Assembly: GCF_000344685.1 (NCBI RefSeq)
Contig: NW_006920410.1
Coordinates: 4,326 to 68,325, forward strand
DNA length: 64,000 bases
DNA from: Gloeophyllum trabeum ATCC 11539
Lineage: Eukaryota > Basidiomycota > Agaricomycetes > Gloeophyllales > Gloeophyllaceae
Reading direction: 5' to 3'
Shown here: positions 23,618 to 34,399 of the stretch, in pieces
Layout of the letters: the number at the start of each line of letters is the position of its first letter
Position numbering within the stretch: position 1 is the stretch's first letter
The notes under the pieces: generated by a model
Databases searched by the model: none
The model's input: only the letters and a program-made list of their open reading frames with translations
What the model was told of the DNA's origin: nothing
Made by a program: the position numbers and the translations under genes

Positions 23618-25718
23618 ATGGCTGACCCTCGCATCGCCAATAATCTTGGCCCCGTCCTCCTTGGAGGGTTGATTGCCCTTGGGTACGTGTCCCTATAACC
23701 TTCGTACAGCAGAGGCTAATAAATGTGGCAGCTTGTCCGGTATCGTCAGTATGCAGGCATATGTGTATTTCAGGACTTTCAAGAACGACTTTGCGAGAGT
23801 CAGGATCCCGGTATGCTATATCTTCTGTGTGAATCCAAGCGCATCTCTGAGCGCGAGTTCAATCAGGTCATTATTGTATGGTGCGCCCTCACAGCGATCT
23901 CACTGCTGCTGTTGGATTACTGATTTCAGATGAAAAGGATGTTCGATGTGATGCACTCCGGTCTGGTCTGCGCGGGCAACTGGCAGTATTTAATCGAAAA
24001 CTTTGGAGACCGTGATATTATAGACTGGATACCTCTGTGAGCGCCCTACTCGTATTTTTTTAGGCAGTGCCGTTCTCATTCCCACTCAAACAGAGCTGTC
24101 GCTGTGAGTACTTTCGTTGGCGGATCGCGATTGAGCGGGCGGCAACCTGACCGTCGGAATTTCGCCAGCTTACAGTCATTAACACCGTAAGTCGAGCGTC
24201 CAGCGTTCTATCTTCGTGTCCTCACAAATAGCTGTTTCTACAGGCCACAATCACCTTCATTGTCCAGACGTTCGTTCACAATCCCTGTATCGCCTAACAC
24301 TGAATTAACCGTCAGCCCCAGATTCTTCACGCACCGAGTCCTAGTCCGTGAGTCCCTACTATCCGCTCCGTGGCGTCTCTGCTCATAAATGTCCAGTAAG
24401 CAAGAACAATTGGTTCATCTCAGGTCCCATGGTAAGCCGACGGCCTATCAAACTACGCCTGACTAACCGTTCTCGATGCAGTTCCTTCTCGCATTCTGCC
24501 GTCTACGTGAGTCTACTTTTGATGAATGTATGATACGGTCCCGTAACGCCCTACCAGTGGCAGCAGCAGTATCGACTGGTCTCATGTGAGTTACCTTCAC
24601 ATACCAAGCAAATAGGGTGCTTAGCAATCTCCAGGGTGCACCTACGCAGCTTCGACGCTTTCGTAACGGGATACTCTGTCAGTCCAGATACCGTTCATAT
24701 GCCAGGGGTTACCCGACTAATACCCCTTGTATCTGTAACTGGGCAGTGGGTATTCACCTTTGGCCTCTCGTCCGCAGCCACGCTCGACATCCTCATCACC
24801 GTCTCCCTATGCTGGTACCTAGCCCAAAACCGGACGGGCATTTCCAGGTAGACGGGAAGCGTTTGCTAGTACGAGTGGCGCGCTTCCACTTACGGGTTTT
24901 GTTAGTATGGACCAGGTCGTCGATGCCATCATGATTTACACCATCAACAACGGCATCCTGACGTGGTACGTAGTCTGCTGTTTCGCGTCGTGCACTGCTC
25001 GTCTCACGCAGGTATAACGTGCTAGTGTATGCACCGTCATCTCGCTTATCTGCGTGCGTCCCTCTTCCTCGAGTGCAAACGCCGTAGCCCACTGATGCAT
25101 CTTCATTAGTGGGTCGTCATGCCGCACAACCTGATTTTCCTCGGTATCCACTTTGCCCTGAGCAAACGTAAGTCTCGTACTTCCACGCCTGCCTGCTTAC
25201 TCACTTACCCTGTCCAACAGTGTACGCGAACTCATTCATGGCTACGTACGTATCTCTTCACACTGTTGTTGTATCTCTCTCGTTATGCAGATCCCTGCAG
25301 GATTAACACACGAGAGACCCTACGAGAAAAGTCTCACCCTTCGTCGGAGCGAGGTCACCCCTTGCCTGTCCTCTTCCCTCATCGTTCCAGTGCATCCAAT
25401 CGCTTCCTCGTACGTCATCCCTTCACCTCGGTGTCACGTCCTTGCTCACTCTCTGACCCCGGCAGGACCGCAGCGGCGTGAACTCTCGCGCAACAAAGGT
25501 AATGGTATTGCCTACTCCCGGCTACTCTGCATGTCTCACCTCCTCCGTCGCAGCTGGAGATCAACGTCGAGAAGACAGTGCGCTGCGAAGTAGAAGTAGA
25601 CATGGAAGCCGAGATGTACTCCGGCATCCGTTCCCAAGAGTACGGCCCTCGCCCAGGCAGCAGCGGCCATCGCAGCGTGAAGCAACCTATCGAAGAAGAG
25701 TCCACCTCCTCACTATAA
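23618..25718 (+). CDS. DUF6534-domain multi-pass membrane protein, copy 2
   Basis: Intact member of the agaricomycete DUF6534 family; function unknown. It starts with MADPRIANNLGPVLLGGLIA. Hydrophobic segments follow in order: GIVSMQAYVYFRTF, FDVMHSGLVCAGNWQYLIEN, VINTATITFIVQTF, FLLAFCRL, WVFTFGLSSAATLDILITVS, IMIYTINNGILT and MPHNLIFLGIHFAL, as expected for about seven membrane spans. The conserved DIIDWIPL motif, which is broken in copy 1, is present. The cytosolic tail contains LTHERPYEKS or, in the alternative splice frame, NTRETLREKSHP, then ends RSVKQPIEEESTSSL. At least ten short introns interrupt it, several near the same positions as in copy 1. It lies head-to-tail with copy 1, so the pair arose by tandem duplication. 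Confidence 0.85.
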
Positions 25719-25834
25719 ACCCTATTTATTCTACTTACTGTACCTCATGCCATGCTACGAATCGAAGGTGACCAGGATCCCGGTGATTAATTGAGCAGTG
25801 CAAGCTATAGATACAAGTTCGTTTTGTACTCCCT

Positions 25835-27911
25835 TTACTCGCCCATCATCTCTTCCGGCGGTGCGCTGGGCTGCTGGCCCTCCCGATCTTGCCGCTTGGC
25901 CTGGACGACGTCGTCGACGCGGAGCAGCACGCGCGCGGCCTCAATAGCCGTTTTGAATATTTGGATCTGAAATGAGACAATATTATCAGATTATGTGCCG
26001 GTGATATGGTCGCAGTGGACGTGTACCTTGACGCTGGCAGACTCGTACAGCCCGTATTCCTTCATGTCGACGATTTTGCCCGTATTGCCGTCGATCCCCC
26101 ACGAGTGCTCCCCGTTCGCATGCTTCGCCTAAATAACATACCAGCGATTAGCAACTGTCATACAGTATACGAGAATGCGCTCCGCCTACCCTGAGTTCTG
26201 TTAAAACCCTAATCGCGTTGCCTCCAGCGTTCTGGCACAGCGTCCGGGGGATAACCTCCATTGCGTCCGCAACAGCTCTGAACGGCCACCCCTCAACGCC
26301 CGTAACGGACCGTGCCTTGGCATGCAGCTGCACGCTGACGGCCATTTCCGTCGCACCGCCGCCTGGCGCGAGGACCGGGTTAAAGACGACATTGCGCGCG
26401 ACGGACATTGCGTCCGCGAGGTTACGGTCGATCTCGTTCAAGATGTCCTTGGACGGCCCGCGGAGAAGGATGGTGCACGCCTTCGGGTCCTCGCATTCTG
26501 TGAGGAAGGTAAAGTATCTGCGAACGAGGGTCAGTGAAAAGGAGGATGTGCAAGGACTGGAGCGCTTACTCGTCGCCGAGCTTCTCGATGTGGAACATCC
26601 CGCACTTGGTGCCGACGTCCGACTCGCGCAGATCATCGACACGGTTGACGATCGTCGCACCCACGGCGCGTGCGATACGGTTGTTGTCGGATTTGCGGAC
26701 GCGCCGGAGAGCAGAGACGTTGGCCTTAGCGAGGAAGTGTTGTGCGTAGTCTGCACGTACGTTAGCGTAAACCGTTGGGATGAAGGCAGGACGTACCAGA
26801 AATACCCTTCTCCGTGATAACGAGGTCAGGCTTGAACTCGAGAATCTTATCCACCATCGCCTTGACCTGCTCCTCCTCGATCTCCAGCGTCCGCTGGTAA
26901 TCGCTCTCCTTCGTGAACTCCATGTTCGTCTGCGACTCCCCCTTCTTGTACTCCAGCGGGCAATCCAGAAGCACAACGCGCGGCTTCGCTATCCGCCTGC
27001 GCATCTTCGGGTGAACAATGTCCTTGTTGAGCATGACCCCGTCCAGGACCTTGCTGTCCTCGATCTCCCCTCCGGGTACCTTCTCGACGCGCGCGTACCG
27101 CTTGATGTCCACGGTGGTCAAGCCGCCCTCGTCCGCGGAGACGGTGCGAACCGCGTCCAGTGCGAGCTTGCACATGAGGTCCGACCAGCGCACGACGAAC
27201 TTGGTGCCGATCGAGGACTTGATGAGCGAGAGCATCTGCGCGTCGTCGGAGGTGTCGATCGGGATGGAGATGCGCTGGACGATGTCGAGCGCTTCTTTGA
27301 GGGCTTTGTTGTACGCAGAGATGATCACGACAGGGTGGATGTCGCGCTCAAGCTGGGCGAGGGATTGCGCTAGGATCTCTCCGGCTGAGCCATGTAAGCT
27401 TATAGCTGCATCCGTATAGTTTGGCATGTGAGGTACGTACCGAGGATAATGACACTCGTTGTACCATCACCGCACTCCTCATCCTGTGTCCTACTCAGCT
27501 CGATCATGTTTTTGGCGGCGGGGTGAGCAACATCAATTTCTCGCAGGATGGCGTTGCCGTCGTTCGTCAATCTATTTGATAAAGGTGAGAGAACGAAATA
27601 TCAGTCTGAACCTGGCGTACTCACAAGATACCTCCCATAGGATCCAAGATCATCTTCAGCATAGCTTTTGGGCCCAGACATGTCCGAATTACGTCTGCTA
27701 CGGTCTATCAATACTTATATCAGTTATATGGGACAAAGCAAGAGGATATTGAACGCACCTTTGCAGCCGTGATATTCGATATTTGCGCCTTTCTCCCCGA
27801 CTGCCTTTCCGGCGCAGCATCTGGTCGCGTACAGCACTCAGCCACAATGAAATACCCGTTTGAACAGCACTACGCACTCATCACAAACACAGGAGTCTGT
27901 CCAGCCTGCAT
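25835..27911 (-). CDS. CCT3: T-complex protein 1 subunit gamma (CCT3)
   Basis: One of eight subunits of the cytosolic TRiC/CCT chaperonin, which folds actin, tubulin and other proteins using ATP. Exon 1 ([11 protein letters not shown]) joins across a short intron to [18 protein letters not shown]. Then come [18 protein letters not shown], the ATPase motif [35 protein letters not shown], the apical-domain segment [48 protein letters not shown] near the second nucleotide-contact region, and a C-terminus ending [10 protein letters not shown]. Five or more introns lie in the 5' two thirds. Length is about the usual 550-560 residues. The ATG at 27911 is chosen because it gives the family's short Met-Gln N-terminus. 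It is divergent from ATG101. Confidence 0.95.
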
Positions 27912-28074
27912 TTTGGCGTGTAATTAGGGAGCAGACGATACAGTATACGGGCAGAACGAAAGGAGAACGCCTCGCTTGAAGTCGCGAGTCGCCACTTTTC
28001 GACAAATGCCGGATTTGGAAATACATCGAAGCGCTGTGCCAGTGGCTTGCTCTCGCACATCGTCCTCGTCGACG
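27912..28074. promoter_or_regulatory. Divergent promoter shared by CCT3 and ATG101
   Basis: Only 163 bases separate the two start codons, so both promoters and 5' UTRs must overlap here. No TATA box of clear quality is visible on either strand. Confidence 0.6.
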
Positions 28075-28891
28075 ATGACGACGAACACAAACGCGTTGCC
28101 GACGGTCACCATAGACCTCGTAATTGTTTACACTGCATGCTGTGCCGCTGTACTTGACAAACTGTGCCGGTAGCTTAGGTCCTCGACCGGCGCTCGACTA
28201 CCGAAGTGCTGAGCGCGGTTTTACATGCAATACTCTTTCACCGTCTTTTTGGCACAGTGAAGCCAACGACGTTCCAGGTGCAGGACATTACAATTGTGAG
28301 GATCACGGACACTGCTAGGCCTTCTCACTCTGACCAGTCCACCAGCCGGGTGTGGACGACGCGGATACGAAGCAGCTCGTGGACGAGAAGGTCCATGCGT
28401 TCTGGAGAGCGATGGAGGGTGGTCCCAGTAAGCGCGGACAGGTACGGGTGGACGATTTCCCAAAGTGTGTTGGCCTCAAGGCGTTCCAGATAATAGTCAC
28501 CTTTGCTGAAAAGCGGGCTAGGAAGGGTTGGTTCTACATGGGCGAGGTGCGATACCAGCATGTCGTCGCTCTTTCCGTTGAGTTAACCAGTACATTAGGA
28601 AGAGGTTCCTTGGGAGCAATGGTCAACACACCTCGTCCTCTCTGACCTATCTCGGTCTAACACTCCTGCAGGATAGTCAACGCCGAGATTCGTCAGCCAA
28701 AGTCGGAGCAAGATCGCGTATCGTTCAATGCGGACCTTGCTTCTAGCCTTACCAAGGCCCTTCAGACGATGCTCACCCACATCTCCTCGGAAACCGGGCG
28801 TAAAGCTGTCCCACTCATCACGAGCAGCACGGGGATATCGCCGTTCCCATTCAAGGTGCTTGTGAAGGTCAACGGGGCAGAGGTCGGATAG
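28075..28891 (+). CDS. ATG101: Autophagy-related protein 101 (HORMA domain)
   Basis: Atg101 is a HORMA-fold protein that pairs with Atg13 in the Atg1/ULK kinase complex starting autophagosome formation. The short first exon (MTTNTNALPTVTIDL) joins at 28180 to VLDRRSTTEVLSAVLHAILF, followed by HRLFGTVKPTTFQVQDIT, DDADTKQLVDEKVHAFWRAM, EKRARKGWFYMGE with the family's aromatic WF pair, and IVNAEIRQPKSEQ. The C-terminus (LTHISSETGRKAVPLITSST, FPFKVLVKVNGAEVG) ends at 28889-28891. Exon boundaries in the middle (about 28294-28352 and 28440-28490) are short introns. Length is about 200 residues, normal for the family. The name rests on the conserved pattern LFHRLFGTV and the FAEKRARKGWFYMGE segment. 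A different HORMA protein is much less likely. Confidence 0.88.
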
Positions 28892-30857
28892 GAACTCATG
28901 AGATGCGTGAAGAGGCGAGTGGATTTGTTGTACGACGTGTAATATACGGGGGCTGTTGCTTGTTTATAGATGTATCAAGTAAGTCGAACCTTAAGTGTCC
29001 TCTATATTCAATTGACTTTGTGGCGACAAGTCAATGTACGATTTCTGGTCCCAATTCTCGTCGGATACCTATGGACTTGCTCCCTCCTACCGATGACTAC
29101 GTCCGCCTCTGCCCTGTGGCGTTCGCTACAAATAGTACTGACATTCAGTGTGTTCGGTGTCCCCATAGAACCGACGTCTGCAAGGGTACCCGGTATCTGC
29201 CAGACGTTCGCTGTGATGTTTGTTGTTAACACCCCAAGGAATAAGAGGGTAAGGGCCGTCAACCCGTCGGCTGACAACGTCCAGTGGTAGCAGTGACCAA
29301 ACAACAGTCCTAGTTGTTCACCGACGTCCTGCTTAGAGGGGGACTCTCAATGCTCCGTGTTTCGTGCCACAGCTCACATGGTCCTGTAAGTGCAGTACTT
29401 TGAGGAGGCCACCCCTTACTCTTCCACGAGCGCAACTTGCACAGGTACCAACCGAGCTCTGTTGTCGCGATAAGGCAGCGTCGCGTCGTCGGGGATTCAT
29501 GAAGGAGCCAGGTACGTCCCTGACCAGCAATAGCATTCTACACCACTCATCTCCATCTCCATCCTTGACCAACTCAAAGTCTCCCACTTGAACCTCCCCA
29601 ACTCGAAACTCCCTCAGCTCGAAACTGTCCGCCATGCCTGCCGCATGAGTCTCCAAAGGAGTAAGTATATTGCATCATCAGCCAAAAAGCCATCCACGGT
29701 CCTCGACCTTCGCCCTGCTCCCACTGACGCGGTCTGTGCTCCCAAGAAGGACGCCCGGAACCCAATGCACAGTCACAGCCAGCTTTGGCTCGCCGAACCG
29801 ACCGGCGATGGCGCATGCAACCTCGAAACGGGCTTGGCCATGGGCCCAGACGCCGGTCACGTCTCTGCGCCCCGCACGCAGGCGTGAGCCGTACGACAAC
29901 GGCGAGCCCCGGCGCTGGAATTCGAACCGGGGGGTGCGTCCACCCTGCCGATCGCACCGTGTAATATGCATGCTGAATCGATCCGCATACCCCACCCCAC
30001 GAGGAAACGATACTGTTCACGCCACCGTCAACAGCGCCGATCGTGCTGGAAAACGCGGTCTGGATCTCTGCGACAGCAAGCCAGACGGCGGCGCGATCGG
30101 GGTTCCCTCCAATGGCGGCGCCACGCAGGAAGGGGCCTTCGTCCGCGTCTCTTCCCCGCCCGCAACGTCGTGCAAATGGATCAGAGCGCCCCGCGTGCGC
30201 GGACGGGAAACGGGAGGCCTTTCGCAACCACGGGACGGGAGGGGTCATAGACCAGCCGTGCGATGCTTGCCGGGTACCCGTACCCGGGACGCGCTGGCGC
30301 TTGAGGGTCCTCGCCTTAACCACAGCGTGTCGGGTCAGTACCGCGAAACGCCCCGCGCATCCCAGCGAGCACGTGTACCCTGCAGAACGGGACGACTCCA
30401 CGAGGACGCTCGGACAACCAGAAACGGGCCCCGATCCCTCCGTGCTCCTGGGCGAAGCCATTTGCCCCAGTCGAGGGCACCCCTCGCGGGAGGGGGGCAG
30501 TGTCGGGAACTTCTATGCCGGAGCGGGTGGTGCTTCGGGACGAGCAGCCAGGAAGGACCGAGCAGTGACTCCGGGCAGCGGTGCACCGACGAGGGGATGC
30601 CCGCCGAGTGCGGTTCGTATACCCAGCTGACCTGATTGGCACAGCTCGCAAGCCGGCCCCAGCAAGGGTCCGAAGTAGACTGCATATTGTTCTTGTCTAG
30701 ATATACTATGCAATGCAGGAATGCGTTTGCGGACGCGTGGCGATGTGATGGTAATACATTGTTCTACAGCCATTCTTGAAAGAGAAAAAAAGTTCCGATG
30801 GTGCTCTCGCAATATGAATGCACGTATCCACAGGCATTCTAATCACTCCTTTCCTTA
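28892..30857. other. Gene-free stretch with a GC-rich, multi-frame-open block
   Basis: No recognised gene. From about 29640 to 30660 base composition becomes strongly GC-rich and frames stay open for 195-321 codons in several frames on both strands, none with a known motif. The block contains the pol III B-box-like GGTTCGAATTCC (minus strand, about 29920), but no tRNA folds around it. It ends about 200 bases before the Tc1-type transposon. It may be an unrecognised gene or the 5' part of a retroelement. Confidence 0.4.
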
Positions 30858-30883
30858 CAGCAATCGGCGAAACGATAGAGAAC
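30858..30883 (+). repeat. Left terminal inverted repeat of the Tc1-type element
   Basis: 26 bases beginning CAGCAATCGG, identical to the reverse complement of 34227-34252 and preceded by TA. Confidence 0.92.
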
Positions 30884-31023
30884 TTCGAGATCTTGCGTAC
30901 ATGTCTGCCGGCCCTCGGCAGACCTAAAGTAGTAATGGGTTGCGCCACTCGACACCAAAGCACCCATGGGCGGTAAAAGGTCGTCGTCCCTTGACCTCAT
31001 CCCGTCCCGTTGGCATACACGAA

Positions 31024-32195
31024 ATGGGGAACCGTCGCTATATACCACCTGAGCAAAAGCAGCTCGTAATCACCATGTCTATGTCCATGAAACCGAGGGA
31101 GATAGCAGAAGTGACGAAGATGGGAAGATCGACCGTGAGCCGTATACTAGCCCTCTGGCGCGATACCGGAGAGGTCGAACGCAAACCGCCAGATCTGGGA
31201 CGACCAAGAGCACTGACCTCTGTGGAAGAAATGGTATGTCAATCATCTACATACATTCCCTTCTTGCTCATGCTGCCGTAGTACCTCGAAAGTCTCATCG
31301 AGCGAAGACCAGACACATACCTGTCGGAACTGCAGGACTCCCTCCTAGATGCATGTGGCATTTCGGTAGATCAGCGAACAATATCGCGGACTCTCAAACG
31401 GAGGGGGTTCACTAGAAAGGTGGTACGTTCGCCGAGCTAACTAATGCCTCTGGAGCCTAACATACGTTGTAGGTTTCACGCCCCGCCTTGGAACAGAACA
31501 AGGATCGACGCGCCATATTCCGCGCGACAATCGCCGAGTCCTGCTCGCCCGACATGCTCGTCTTCCTGGACGAATCTGCATGTGACCGTCGTACTGCAAG
31601 ACGCAGGAAAGCATGGGCTCCCCATGGAGATCGGGCCCGACGACATGATTACTTCGTCAGGGGCATACGGTGAGCATAGTTAAGTGACTTTGTGAGATTT
31701 ACTGACAGCATAACAGATATTCCATACTACCCGCCATTAGTCTTGACGGCGTACTCCATCTCGACATTCTGACGCGCTCCTGGACCGGGGAGGACTTCCT
31801 GCGCTATGTAGACTTACTCCTGGATCGCATGAACCCCTTCCCGCAGAAGAATTCAGTTTTGGTCATGGACAATGGGAGTTCTCACCATGTAGAGGGCCTG
31901 AGGGAGCTTGTTGAGGCACGGTAAGTCATTGAGCTGTAGCATGGTCATTCATGCTCATGCAACATTCTGAAGGGGCATGCGGCTCCTATACCTGCCAGCT
32001 TACTCTCCTGATTTCAACCCGATCGAAGAGGGATTCTCTGCCATGAAGGCAAGCATTCGGAAGGACCGGGACTTTGTACTTGGGAAGCTTTCGCAGACTG
32101 CCTCTTGTGATCCACACGCTATGCTATGGAGGCTGGTGTACGAGACGATGACGCCGGAGAAGATCCATGCATGGTTTTACGATTGTGGTTACTGA
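31024..32195 (+). CDS. DD34E transposase, IS630/Tc1/mariner superfamily
   Basis: Cut-and-paste transposase. Residues 1-100 carry two helix-turn-helix units (KPREIAEVTKMGRSTVSRIL; DACGISVDQRTISRTLKRRG) for binding the terminal repeats, with a GRPR-like GRPRALT linker between them. The catalytic domain shows the first Asp in DMLVFLDESACD, the second in NSVLVMDNGSSHH and the Glu in YLPAYSPDFNPIEEGF. There are 34 residues between the last two, the DD34E pattern. Four GT-AG introns (about 31233-31281, 31423-31473, 31675-31721 and 31921-31971) join without breaking the frame. The C-terminus KIHAWFYDCGY is typical of Tc1-like transposases in fungi. All three catalytic residues are present, so activity is plausible. 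Confidence 0.92.
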
Positions 32196-32302
32196 TTGTA
32201 CTGTTGGAATTGAGATACAACAGGTGGTCTGCAGTCAACGGAGCATGCAGAAGGCTTTGCCTGTAGTATACACACATTGGTTGCAGATACAATACTAATC
32301 AA

Positions 32303-33925
32303 TCAGATCTTGACAGATGTCGTATACGACCGAATGCTTCTTGGCGAAGCGGTCGGAGTTCGGGTATGCGCCCGCCCCTTTCCCTTTGCCGACACCCTCC
32401 TCCGCTTAGGCGTTCGCTCGATGTTCTCCTTCTCGCCATGGGTGGTTATTCCCGCTCGGAAACTGTCAAGGACCAGGGCACGCGCCTTCCGGAGGAATGA
32501 CACGATCAAACCTTTGGGCATTCCCACCTCCTCGGCGTAGAACTCGGTGTCGAAGTCGAGCGCATTGCGTGCGTAATAAATGCCGTGTCTCGCAAGGGCC
32601 TGTTCATAGGTAGGGTAGTTAGCGAGAGGCTGCTTGACGTCCAGGGCCTGAAGGACCTCAACGATCGGGACAGGTTCCTCCTCCTCCTCTAGATCGTCGA
32701 CCTGGAAGTTGTGGTCCGGTGCCAGTCTCTTGCTCCCGCGCACATGAGGAAGATGGTGCGGGACGTTGTCGAGTGCTTCACCGAAGTGAAAATGCATTGG
32801 TGGTGGTGCCACAGGTTGTACTTTGGCTGCTGCATGGCGAGCACGAGTGGTACGTTCGTTAGCTTTGTTCCGGAGCTTGTCGAGAGTCAACACGTTCGGA
32901 AGGACGGCACAGCTAGAAGGCACTTCGCCATCATGCTGTTTTGAACATTGGTAAGACTATTATGACCGTGACGTGGTCAGAGCCTTCACTTACGATCTTC
33001 CGGGCCCACAGCTGTACTGTCTCTAGGTCCAAAGGGATGTGCTCATTGGGCTTACTTGGATCGATGTAGCACCAACGATCCTTGTCCTTCCCGTGGATAG
33101 TGCATGCGAGCTTGTTTTGCACGGTGCGAAGCTCTTCGCCATATGCACACTCCGTCATTTTAGTGGGTTTCGAACCCTCCTTCTTCTTACCAGATTCGGT
33201 GCCCTTGGGATCGAAGTCCTGTATTCCACCACATGTAAGTCCAGCGATCAGATTACCTGATTTGCACATACTAAATTGGATATCTCCATTGTGATGGGCT
33301 TTGATCTCGCAGCTCTTTTCCGTGCGATAATGGCATCGAAAGCGGCATCAACATCTTGGTGCGTCTCGAGTCTCCTCCGGGCTGTCTTCTGGGACTCATC
33401 CACATATTTCCAGCCTAACTTTCCTTCGTGGGATGCAAGACCCATGCCTGAAGAGATCCGGGACAGGAAATCGGCCCGATCTATGCTTGTCTTGACTGTG
33501 AGAAGGCGCATTACAAGGTGTCGGGCATTGGGATCGGTTGTATTGATCGGGAACGTGACATCTATTTCATCCACTTCGTACATGGTGAGTGCTGATAAGA
33601 CATGATCTTGTGGGTACTTACATTTCTTGCCCGTCTGATCCTGACTCGCTGATGCCTCCTGTACCTGGGAGGCAGATTGGGACCCATAGCCGACAGACGT
33701 TGACTGCTGACTTCCGGAGTCAGGATCCTGGGAGTAAGACGCAATGGATCCCTGCGACTGCTGAGTCCCATCCATGGCGCTGTACATCGCAGCGACCGCG
33801 ATGTCCTCTGGCCTGGGCGGGGGCATTGGCCCCATTCCGAGCAGGAACCTTGAGATGCTAGTGCCGTTGCGAAGGCTGCGGTTGCTGCTCGTGCTTGGGG
33901 CGAAGTTAGTGTTCTGGTTAGACAT
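32303..33925 (-). CDS. Passenger gene of the Tc1-type element, unknown function
   Basis: Lies wholly inside the transposon, convergent with the transposase. Four exons joined by GT-AG introns (about 33595-33624, 33236-33287, 32939-32992) give roughly 470 residues with no stop. Residues 1-100 are Ser/Gln-rich and disordered. A helical segment follows (RLLTVKTSIDRADFLSRISS ... DVDAAFDAIIARKRAARSKP), then a small Cys/His module (ECAYGEELRTV, LACTIHGKD, RWCYIDPSKPNEHIPL, LETVQLWARKI). The C-terminal part has an acidic run (LEEEEEP), then YEQALARHGIYYARNALDFD, EVGMPKGLIVSFLRKARALV, and a basic tail with likely nuclear signals (KRRRVSAKGKGR). I do not recognise the family as having a known activity. 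The Cys/His module and basic tail suggest nucleic-acid or protein binding in the nucleus, which is an inference. Confidence 0.78.
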
Positions 33926-33995
33926 GATAGTGCTGCGACGATAAGTTCAAATAGTCTGCTCAGTAGCGGGTGCCATGGTCTGTCGCATATTTGCT

Positions 33996-34007
33996 GTATT
34001 TTATACC
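33996..34007 (-). promoter_or_regulatory. TATA box of the passenger gene
   Basis: On the minus strand this reads GGTATAAAATAC, 70-80 bases upstream of the passenger ATG at 33925. Two copies of CGGGGAACTC lie further upstream (about 34017 and 34042), a possible activator site. This suggests the gene has its own promoter inside the element. Confidence 0.5.
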
Positions 34008-34226
34008 TCTCGCAGACGGGGAACTCATATATTGTTGGCTACGGGGAACTCGCCTTTGACATATGGCTATATTCGCTAAGTCATCATCAACAGACCCGAT
34101 GTACGCTACCAGACACTAAATCGAATACCGAGGTGTAATGCTGTGAGAGGGTAGTGGCGCAAGTGGCTCCTACTGCCTTATACGGTTTGCCTTGCGTCAC
34201 CAGCACCATACACACTAATTTCTGAG

Positions 34227-34252
34227 GTTCTCTATCGTTTCGCCGATTGCTG
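34227..34252 (-). repeat. Right terminal inverted repeat of the Tc1-type element
   Basis: 26 bases ending CCGATTGCTG, the exact inverse of 30858-30883 and followed by TA. Confidence 0.92.
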
Positions 34253-34399
34253 TAAGCCACGGGCAGCAGGTGATGAACCGCGCCAGGTTGAGAACAGCTC
34301 GTCGACAGGGGCGGAAACGGATTTCGAGCCGGCGGATCCATTATCACACATTACATAACGTACTTGAACATCCGCCCTCCCGCCCGGCCCACTTCCGAG

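Larger units (their letters stand above)
30858..34252. mobile_element. Complete two-gene Tc1/mariner-type DNA transposon
   Basis: A 3,395-base element bounded by 26-base perfect terminal inverted repeats starting CAGCAATCGGCGAAACGATA and flanked on both sides by the dinucleotide TA (30856-30857 and 34253-34254), the target duplication of the IS630/Tc1/mariner superfamily. It encodes a plus-strand DD34E transposase and a minus-strand gene of unknown function that converges on it. Subterminal DNA is also partly alike at both ends (GTTGCGCCACT near 30931 and its inverse near 34150). Both frames are open once short introns are removed, so the element looks recent and possibly still mobile. Its right end lies about 150 bases beyond the stop codon of a MAPEG gene. 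Confidence 0.92.

Noticed and set aside
26780..27373. Plus-strand frame of 197 codons opposite CCT3
   Set aside because: Mirror of a highly conserved chaperonin exon; the minus-strand frame explains the sequence completely.
29910..29960. tRNA-like B-box (GGTTCGAATTCC on the minus strand)
   Set aside because: The flanking bases do not form a T stem or acceptor stem and no A box or anticodon arm can be placed.
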